Below are positions 6,220 to 6,789 of a stretch of 6,789 bases of DNA, piece by piece (position 1 is the stretch's first letter; the number at the start of each line of letters is the position of its first letter). The notes under the pieces were generated by a model. The model was given only the letters and a program-made list of their open reading frames with translations. It did not search any database and was not told the origin of the DNA. The stretch is taken from positions 1 to 6,789 of the forward strand of contig CAMLOA010000105.1 in NCBI GenBank assembly GCA_946481445.1, written 5' to 3'. The position numbers and the translations under genes were made by a program. The DNA is from an uncultured Devosia sp. Its GTDB lineage: Bacteria > Pseudomonadota > Alphaproteobacteria > Rhizobiales > Devosiaceae.

Positions 6220-6255
6220 AACCGGCTAGGTTGCGGCCAGTTTTTCAAACCGGTT
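6220..6255 (+). promoter_or_regulatory. Paired AACCGG-type sites, operator-like
   Basis: AACCGGTT (6248-6255) is a perfect 8-bp palindrome 11 bases before the alpha-glucosidase ATG. A near copy, AACCGGCT (6220-6227), lies 28 bp upstream. Palindromes with a central CG are typical of LacI-family regulators, which often control alpha-glucoside genes in alphaproteobacteria. A protein bound at the downstream site would sit against the ribosome binding site and promoter. The sequence pair is visible; the regulator is inference, since none is encoded in the window. Confidence 0.4.
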
Positions 6256-6266
6256 CGGGGCAGACA

Positions 6267-6789
6267 ATGGGTGAGTGGTGGCGTGGCGGGGTGATCTATC
6301 AGGTCTATCCCCGCTCGTTTCAGGACAGCAATGGCGACGGCATCGGCGACCTTCCGGGCATAATCGATCGGCTCGACCACATTGCCGGCCTCGGCGTGGA
6401 CTGCATCTGGCTGTCGCCGATCAACCAGTCGCCCCAGGCCGATATGGGCTACGACGTTTCCGACTATACGCAGGTCGATCACCTGTTCGGCTCGCTGCAG
6501 GATTTCGACGTCCTGATCGCGCGCGCCCACGCCCTCGGCATCAAGGTCATCATGGACCAGGTGGTGAGCCACACGTCCGACCAGCATCCCTGGTTCGCCG
6601 AATCCAGCGTCAGCCGCGACAATGCCCGGGCCGATTGGTATGTCTGGGCCGATGCCAAGCCCGATGGCACCCCGCCCAACAACTGGCTCTCGGTGTTCGG
6701 CGGCTCGGCCTGGGCAGGGCCTACCGCCCGCCGGCAATATGACCTGCACAACTTCCTGACCTCCCAGCCCGTTCTCTACGTCCTCAATC
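6267..6789 (+). CDS. GH13 alpha-glucosidase (oligo-1,6-glucosidase / AglA-like), N-terminal part
   Basis: The first 174 residues of a GH13 enzyme are present; full-length members are about 530-560 residues. The protein starts MGEWWRGGVIYQVYPRSFQD, followed by the DSNGDGIGD metal-binding loop (20-28), IWLSPINQSP (47-56) and GYDVSDY (61-67). Conserved region I appears as MDQVVSHTSDQHPWF (96-110), in which Asp97 and His102 are the usual structural and substrate-binding residues. WYVWADAKPDGTPPNNWLSV (124-143) is characteristic of alpha-glucosidases hydrolysing small alpha-linked glucosides. The catalytic nucleophile and acid lie beyond the right edge. There is no signal peptide, so it is presumably cytosolic, acting on imported maltose-, trehalulose- or sucrose-like sugars. 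GGGG 6 bases before the ATG supports the start. Transporter genes for alpha-glucosides may follow off-window. Confidence 0.92.
   Translation, partial: MGEWWRGGVIYQVYPRSFQDSNGDGIGDLPGIIDRLDHIAGLGVDCIWLSPINQSPQADMGYDVSDYTQVDHLFGSLQDFDVLIARAHALGIKVIMDQVVSHTSDQHPWFAESSVSRDNARADWYVWADAKPDGTPPNNWLSVFGGSAWAGPTARRQYDLHNFLTSQPVLYVLN

Noticed and set aside
5190..6749. A 519-residue minus-strand open frame spanning the cupin, GNAT and glucosidase genes
   Set aside because: It crosses three recognisable genes in other frames and contains Arg/Ala/Gly-rich text with no domain.

Overview
The window is GC-rich, densely packed bacterial DNA with weak Shine-Dalgarno sites and short gaps. A circularly permuted ATP-grasp gene, a type I-secreted RTX protein and a proteobacterial-style GH13 alpha-glucosidase point to an alphaproteobacterium, probably of the Hyphomicrobiales (Devosia-like). 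That assignment is inferred from protein families and composition; there is no rRNA or other marker gene.

Layout from left to right. (1) The N-terminal 143 codons of a circularly permuted ATP-grasp protein run off the left edge on the minus strand. (2) A 193-bp gap holds a strong hairpin that probably terminates the next gene. (3) A 744-residue, cysteine-free RTX calcium-binding protein (625-2859, minus) has no enzymatic domain and ends in a type I secretion-type C-terminus. (4) An AT-rich divergent intergenic region (2860-3043) carries inverted repeats. (5) A plus-strand cluster with overlapping or nearly touching ends encodes an NADP-type D-2-hydroxyacid dehydrogenase, an ABM/YgiN-like protein, and an unrecognised five-helix membrane protein with a soluble C-terminal half. 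(6) A minus-strand pair encodes a GNAT acetyltransferase and a small cupin. The cupin ends one base from the end of the membrane-protein gene. (7) A plus-strand GH13 alpha-glucosidase runs off the right edge, preceded by two AACCGG-type sites.

The parts are separate small transcription units, not one pathway. The dehydrogenase, ABM protein and membrane protein are probably co-transcribed and may handle a small 2-oxo or hydroxy acid or a quinone-like compound, but the substrate cannot be read from sequence. The RTX protein is probably exported, yet no ABC transporter, membrane-fusion protein or TolC-type gene lies in the window. I do not see a clear undescribed system. The points most worth following are the modular build of the RTX protein, the inverted repeats upstream of it, and the unassigned membrane protein at the end of the dehydrogenase cluster.
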